Positions 57,535 to 64,000 of a DNA stretch of 64,000 nucleotides are shown piece after piece. Source of the DNA: Epiperipatus broadwayi (lineage: Eukaryota > Onychophora > Udeonychophora > Euonychophora > Peripatidae); contig JAQFVV010006197.1 of assembly GCA_028023455.1 (NCBI GenBank), forward strand, positions 16,241,254 through 16,305,253, written 5' to 3'. Both the position numbers and the translations under genes were made by a program. How positions within the stretch are numbered: the first letter of the stretch is position 1; every line of letters begins with the position of its first letter. The notes under the pieces were generated by a model. The model was given only the letters and a program-made list of their open reading frames with translations, searched no databases and was not told the DNA's origin.

Positions 57535-57800
57535 TTAACCCTCTCACCATATAGCCTAAGACTCTCATATTTCAACATTTTCTGACGTTTTTCTTTGTCT
57601 CACAAATCAACGTAAAATATGATTAAATGATTACTACTCATCAGAAAATAATATATTTGACTTCATTTGATAGATATTTTTGTTTACTACTGAAATAAAT
57701 TTTAAATGTTCACATTTTGTTTCTGTAAATATTAAAAAAATGAGATCGTAATCAAAACAAAGAGTTTAGACGTCATCGTTTCTAGAAAGATTATTTTCAG
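57535..57800. mobile_element. Possible piggyBac-like end
   Basis: TTAACCCTCTCACC starts a patch with TTCTGACG and later GACGTCATCG. The TTAA plus C-rich start fits piggyBac-type ends, like 28833 and 41269. The right end was not identified. Confidence 0.3.
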
Positions 57801-60800
57801 TTTACAAAATCAATGAAATATTTGTTATTTACTATTATTTTTAAAAATCCAAATGATCATTTATTTATTTCTCTTATATCTAACGAATTATGCTTTAAAA
57901 GTTTAAAACATTTGAATATTTATTGCAAAATTGTGATATTTTCATACTCGTAAGTATAAGTAGATTGCTTATATAGAAGCTAATCTTGTAAATTGTTTCT
58001 GGCCATATTTACATTCACTGCTAACATAACGTTATATTTTTGAAAATAAAGTATTTCAAGTCAAAATAAGTTATTAATAATTTATATTTCTTGATATCTA
58101 ATAAATATAGTGTAAATTATTGTAAAAAAAATATCTAAAACCGTAATAAATTCGCAGATAAACTCATTTTGGTCATTCTACTATTTTCTTTAAACAATGT
58201 TGTAAAATACCAAATGTTTTATGCCTGAACATGTCAGGGCAGGACTTATATCTATTGTAAGAGCAGGAATTTTGAATTTCCCACCTTCTAGCATAATTTT
58301 TTTAGTGAAATTTTTATATAATAAAATATACGGTAAAATACGCATTTTAATATATAATATTTACAAAAAAATTCACCGGGAGCGAATTGGTAAAAAAAAA
58401 AAAAATTCGCAAGAAGCGAATCAAGGTCAAAACGAATTAATTAACTGCTTAGGTTTGAACTCACGATTTTTAATTACCCTTTTAAATCATGCCTTGTCTG
58501 TTCTTTTATACCTTAACATTTCAGCTCTAAATTAAATAATTCTCTCAGAGATCACACTCACGTATTTACATACACCCAATGCTTTCTATGTCCCAACAAA
58601 TAAACCATTAATCTTACCATTCCAGCAGTGACTTGCTTTCATTATCAACTGGTTATGATGCGCATTGCTTATTTAGGCTTTTAATATTAACTTTAAATTT
58701 AGAACAATTATCGGTCTTAAAAATGATGGTGAGCAAAACTCAGCCAAATGCATTATACATCAATTCTTAATACACACTTAAAATTAAAAAGTGCCCTGAA
58801 GTAGATAACACACTTTAATATGAACTACACAATGACCAACCATTAAGTTAACAAATTCTTACACAATAAGAGATATGGCTACAAAAATATATATCTGCAA
58901 GGAAAATGAGACCATGAAGCAAAACATCTGTGATGGCATGAACCCAGAGGGAGCTCTTACTATCTGAGGGCTATAAAATGTTAGAACTCAGTCGCTACAC
59001 ATATAAATATGGGAATGCACCTATCACTACTATAACTATAACATGAAACATGTTTCTTACAGAATATATTGACAATGGAGCTGGGGATTCACCCTCGATC
59101 TCCTAATACATTATTAAAATACCTAATACCTATAATCATGAGAGAGCTACACTCAACCTCAACACTCAAGGCAGCAATAACTTAGCATATCTTGGTCAAA
59201 CAATGGTCATTTACAAATGTCACTTATCTTGAGAGAACGGGGTTTGAACTCTTGCTATTATTAATGTATAAAACCAATAATGCAATAATAGTCAAATACA
59301 ACTGGAATAAAATTATCTAAATAATTATGAAATAAGAAATGCACACTATTTTATCAACATATAGCAATTATACTTAAATCTTGCATCACCCAGGACATAG
59401 TAATATCGAAATCTTAACACTATATTCTTAACACTATATAAGTAAATAGAATAAAACATTAATAATGTTAAAATTTACTGGTAAGCATAAAAAATATATA
59501 TATGTGTGAACCTCTCATGTAAATATTTCAAACAGACAAGTTATATTATGGTAGCATCAAAATTAAACTATAAGGCATATTTTACCCTACTATGACTCAA
59601 CCTCAATACCAGGAATATTAATTAATATATCTTAAATAATAAACATTACAATAAAATAGGCTTTCAGTACACATAATAAATCAATGAGTAATAAACATAA
59701 GAAAAATTATACTTAAGAAGTCTTCAGCACAGTCTATTGATTATGATCTTTCCATCCATTTATTGTGACGGTCTAGCACAACCAACATTCTCCACACGAT
59801 TATTTAAAGTCAGTTCCGCACATGTAGACACACACACACATGTCAATATCCAAACATGGACACCAAACGGCCATAATTCATTAATGCAAGATTACTCCAA
59901 AATTGCACAATTATTTAACACCATTCTTTAATTTATAAAATTCATATTTTTATGAAGCAGCAGCACTACTCCTTAGGATCCTATGAGGTTTCCACATATT
60001 TCCTCATGAAGCATTGAATATTTAACAGATAACTTAATATAAAAGCTGACTGTAAAATTATTTATACATTTTAATAGCACTTGAAAGAGCTCTGTCATTC
60101 TAGGACATTACAAGTTTTGTCAATTTATTTAAAAGATATCCAATAGCACTGACTGATTATCACAATAAAATTTTTAAGATTTCATGTATCGATACGATTT
60201 GTTCAACTCCGATTCCAATCAATCAGTTATTCATGAATATTTCACAATTCTTTCATACAAGTAACAAATTTTCTCTCATGATAAAAAATAATATAAAATA
60301 AAACTAATGTTTTGCCTGTACTTTTGAAGTAGTTCTAGCATAAGTTTAAAGTTATAGATAACTTTAGCATTTAATCCTTTTCCTCTCTTTCCAAACAAGC
60401 CATCCAAATATTTCAAATAAAATAACAGTTCTAGCAACAATATGATAAGAGAGAATTAATACCTGTGATATTTCACATGGAGAAATGTAGGTTGTCCATT
60501 TCAGATGTGTCAGCCTTTGACAAATCACACAAAAGTTTCCTATCTTTGGAATACAATTCATGATTGATTTCAGGGATAAAAAATGTGTACCTGACTTAGA
60601 AACTTACGTCGACATACTTTCTTACTGCAAGATTTAACAAAATATTAGGTAAAGAAGCTGGAAACAAGCAGAAGAATATAAAAAACCCACAAATACCAGA
60701 AACAGCAATCCAACAGAACACAAAGAAAGACCAGAACACCCCTCCAAATTGTGCGTGGCCCTTTCATAAGCTTCAGTTGTCAATCATCTTCGAACCCACC

Positions 60801-63359
60801 TTCTTGACTGTTTATCCTTTGTGTTAATTTTTAATTGGTTATTACACCTAATTTTGATATTAATTATTCACACTACTAAATGATCACATGGTTTACTTGA
60901 AATTTTCCCGATTTTAAATTGTATTAAAAAAAAAAACAAGATAAAAATGCAGCAAACTAAAAGTGATTTTATAATTTAAAATAATGGTTTAATTTAACTT
61001 AAATTTTTATGACTGAATATTATCAAATATTTATTTAAAGTTAATACAAAATTATAGTCCTTTCAATTTGCTTTCGAATGATATCCCATTTGAAACAGGA
61101 AAATTTATAATTATCCCAATGAATAAAATTACATTTATACTATGATGCATGCTTGCTTATATACTTATAGCCTTTCCAGCTAACTATGGAGATTACAGCA
61201 GCACTAAACCTATTAAACAATCTTAAATTTAGATTTAATCACATAAATTGACTACTTAATTGTATATGACTATTTGCAAGCTAAAATTGACTATAGAAAC
61301 TTACATCAATCTCTTTTAATTATCTACATTATTTTACCAAATACATATTAATTGTTGATCTTAACACTTAACCCCCTTACTTCTCAGGTATCAATCCCAA
61401 TAATTAAGGCACATTTAGTTCCACAGTTTGTTAAACATTAAACTGCCTTTATATATCTAAACCCAACTTATGTGTTAAATGTTTTTTTTTAAATATTCTA
61501 TGTCTACAATTTTTTTAAATATTCCTTCTGATTAGTCTAAACTAATGTCAGCAATGAATTTTCTTCAAATTTACTAAAATTCTTCTGTGATAAAATTTTT
61601 TTTCATTGAATGCTGCATCCATCACCAAATCAACTGTCTTTGGCCAAAGCCAAAGTTACAATATATATATATGGTGAAATAATATTTAATATTCAATATA
61701 CTGAATAATCAATAATCACTGATTATTGTTTATACCAACAATATAATTAATATATATACTACGATATAATATTGAGAAGAAAAAGTTCATATATTTAGTG
61801 AACAATACTTGATTTAGATTCAAAAGTTATTGATATTTAACATGCTAATCAATTAATACAAAATAATAGAAAATAGTTAATTCTGAGATTATTTGTATTA
61901 TCTAATCTCTTCATATACAAAATAAAATTGGTTTTTCTGTCTTCTTCTTTATAATTTAAAACTAATAGAGGGTATTTAATTTTTTTTAAACACTGTATGT
62001 AAACCATATTTATAAATAATGTAGATGAGACTATATTTATTTTTACAGAGCAATTTCTATAAAATTACAAGGGTAATTTAAATTTATTTATACATTTTCA
62101 TCTTACTTTTTTAGAATAAGTGAATTGGGCTCATTTGCAACTCAAAGTTTAATTTTCTTTTCATTTTACCCTTTTTAAAAAAGAAAAGAAATAAATATAA
62201 CTTATGCTATGCTATGAAAAAATATTATTTTAAAGAAATCTTTCAAATATTATGAAATAGAATCCTTGTTTTTACTTCACCTTAGAGTGGTAAGTTTTAA
62301 ATAGCACTTTACGCAAAAAAAGTGAAGCTTAGTATTATTAGAAAAGAATTATAAGGCTTAGCCCTTTCAGAGAACTTAGGTCTCCATATTCATAGCCTAT
62401 CTTGGGAGGGTCGGCTTACATTGAGATTTTAAGTGAAGCTTAACAGTAATTTGTGGAAATATGAGTATACTTGTGCAAATGACTACTTTTTTTTCAAATT
62501 ATTCTTCAACTTTATTGTATCTACTCTCAAAGTAACTTGAATTTATTTTGTTGTTTTTTTTTTGGTTTAGTATATGATAATTATTTTTCTTATGTAACAT
62601 TTTTCTGTCTTAATTGATTCTGGATCAAGCTAAATATGGTTACAGATAATATAACTAAAAAATATATTTTTCACAGAGGGAAAACTCTCCCTACAGTAGC
62701 GCCACTCAGTGCAAGTCAGAGTAATGTTTAATGGTGAAATATATTTTTGCTGTATAAATGTATTTGACTGATGTAAAAAAAATTATATCCTATGCTGCTT
62801 ATTTAATCATGATTTATTAAAAATTATTTTTATATATGAACTAATATTTATTTCTCAAAATAAACAGCCTGCATAAGAGCAAATATATCATCTTGTATTT
62901 AAACATAAAGTTTACTTTAACATAGCATGCCAAAAATAGGACTAACAAATGATTAACAAACTTCCAAATATATAATAAACTATTTATGTCATTACAACTA
63001 CTATATTTTCATAAGCACTTTAGTCTCTTCTTAAGACTTAACTGATCAACCAATTGTATATTACCTAAATAACAATACAGAGAACTTAAAAGTTTGATAA
63101 TTTTTTGTGTTTGAGTAGGAATTGATATTTTTATTTAAATGACCATAGTTAAACTATTATTTCTTCAATAAAATTATCCAATGTACAGAAATTTGAAATA
63201 TTATTATCTAATTCATTAATACATTAAAGACTATTAGTCCTAATTTTGAAGACATTTAAGCTTAAATTTTACATTTCTGAATATAATACATTTCAATTTA
63301 TTTTTGATTCCACATATGAGGATTCTACAAAAGCAATATATCAATACTAAAAACCAGTT
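57801..63359. other. Relic-rich sequence without assigned gene
   Basis: Patches near 58430-58480, 58930-59000, 59070-59150 and 59230-59260 contain box-B-like words (GGTTTGAACTC, GGGATTCACCCTCGATCTCC) and look like decayed tRNA-derived repeats. The - strand of 60450-60605 is open over about 45 codons (ELYSKDRKLLCDLSKADTSE) but has no partner or clear splice sites. The rest is AT-rich with nothing recognisable. Confidence 0.4.
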
Positions 63360-64000
63360 ATGAAAAAGACAGGAGTATCAAACAACAGATATTATCATTA
63401 CATCTTATCATTGAAGGAAACAAGAAGGAAAGGAAAGAATCTATATGTACTTTGTTGATTTTCAGATGACCTTTAAACAATATTGATCAAAAAGTGACTT
63501 AAGTAGAATTTAAATCATATAAATTAAATAATATCATGAAAAGATAAAAGAAACTGTGAGAATGTGTGAAAAAATTGGAATCTAGTTTGAAATTAGAAAA
63601 GATATAAGACAAAAAAATTCAATCTCATTAGGCAAATTCATCAGATATTTGGAAAGAGTAATAGATTATGATCAAAGAAAATTTTATGAAATAAAAATAA
63701 TGCAGATACTGAAAATGAAGATATACTTAAATCAACATGAGAAGTGTTAAATGAAGAAACAAAATAACATAATCTAAACATAAATATAGCCAAAATTGAT
63801 AGAACTATACTAAATAATAAAAAAACATTTTGTGTAGTTTGGAAGTAATATTACTAATGATATTGGTTGCAAAATAAAATAAAATTAAATTAAAACTAGC
63901 CATGAAAAACATATCTATAAACCATGAACAGAATTTAAAAAGGCAAAATATCAGTTTCACACACTAATTGAGATGTATTAGACATGAATATTTACTTGCA
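63360..64000 (+). pseudogene. Possible decayed LINE reverse transcriptase
   Basis: The + strand around 63410-63480 gives IIEG.KKERK followed by YFVDFQMTFNNID after a frame change, resembling the (L/C)FVDF.KAFD.ID block of RTE/CR1-type RTs. Frequent stops follow. The evidence is a single weak motif. Confidence 0.3.

Noticed and set aside
58616-58680. Exon candidate ending at a GTAAGA donor on the - strand
   Set aside because: The translation shows no similarity to helicase motifs III-IV and has a poor acceptor.
60455-60605. Upstream WRN-like exon on the - strand
   Set aside because: The open frame (SKDRKLLCDLSKADTSE) matches no RecQ motif and lacks a fitting donor in frame.
62860-62900. Acceptor-like CTCTTATGCAG on the - strand as a host exon border
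   Set aside because: The following frame hits a stop after six codons in one frame and matches nothing in the others.
1-64000. CRISPR arrays, bacterial operons or prophage
   Set aside because: No spaced direct-repeat array, ribosome-binding sites or compact gene order; introns, SINE and LTR elements show eukaryotic nuclear DNA.

Overview
This is a very AT-rich stretch of animal nuclear DNA. It has spliceosomal GT/AG introns of up to about 13 kb, many A/T and AT microsatellites, and a dense load of decayed and recent transposable elements. The species cannot be named from the sequence. A WRN-type RecQ helicase, multi-exon genes and typical metazoan repeats (Ty3/gypsy, hAT, RTE and ORF1-esterase LINEs, a tRNA-derived SINE) point to an invertebrate animal.

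Region 1 (about 280-19,910, + strand) holds one complete nine-exon gene that I reconstructed by splice sites and phase. It encodes a 499-residue secreted protein: signal peptide, Pro/Gly/Ser/Thr-rich repeat region, a well-conserved avidin-like domain, a short Pro-rich linker, a second strongly diverged avidin-like domain, and a Thr-rich tail. Its introns hold a decayed LINE pair (intron 4), a repeated segment (introns 4 and 5) and a 429-bp hAT-type MITE with perfect 8-bp target duplication (intron 8).

Region 2 (about 19,910-31,090) contains no exon I can assign. It has a MITE-like unit, a stretch of coding-like but unrecognised sequence, a 290-bp imperfect palindrome, a 3.4-kb unit with inverted ends and a gag-like coiled-coil reading frame, and a tRNA-derived SINE inserted into a palindromic MITE.

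Region 3 (31,094-55,547, - strand) is part of a WRN-like RecQ helicase gene. Three exons encode, in order, motif V, motif VI with its arginine finger, and the start of the RQC zinc subdomain; they join in phase and match vertebrate WRN closely. The two introns between them have been invaded. A complete but decayed 10.96-kb Ty3/gypsy retrotransposon (33,743-44,705), with an adjoining solo LTR, sits in one and ends 103 bp from an exon. A 3.07-kb hAT transposon with perfect TIRs and 8-bp duplications (47,536-50,603) sits in the other, along with a long palindromic element.

Region 4 (55,548-64,000) should be the upstream intron or introns of the helicase gene. It contains repeat relics but no further exon I could prove. 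The two host genes are convergent. Nothing here shows them working together: one product is secreted and probably ligand-binding, the other is a nuclear DNA-repair helicase.
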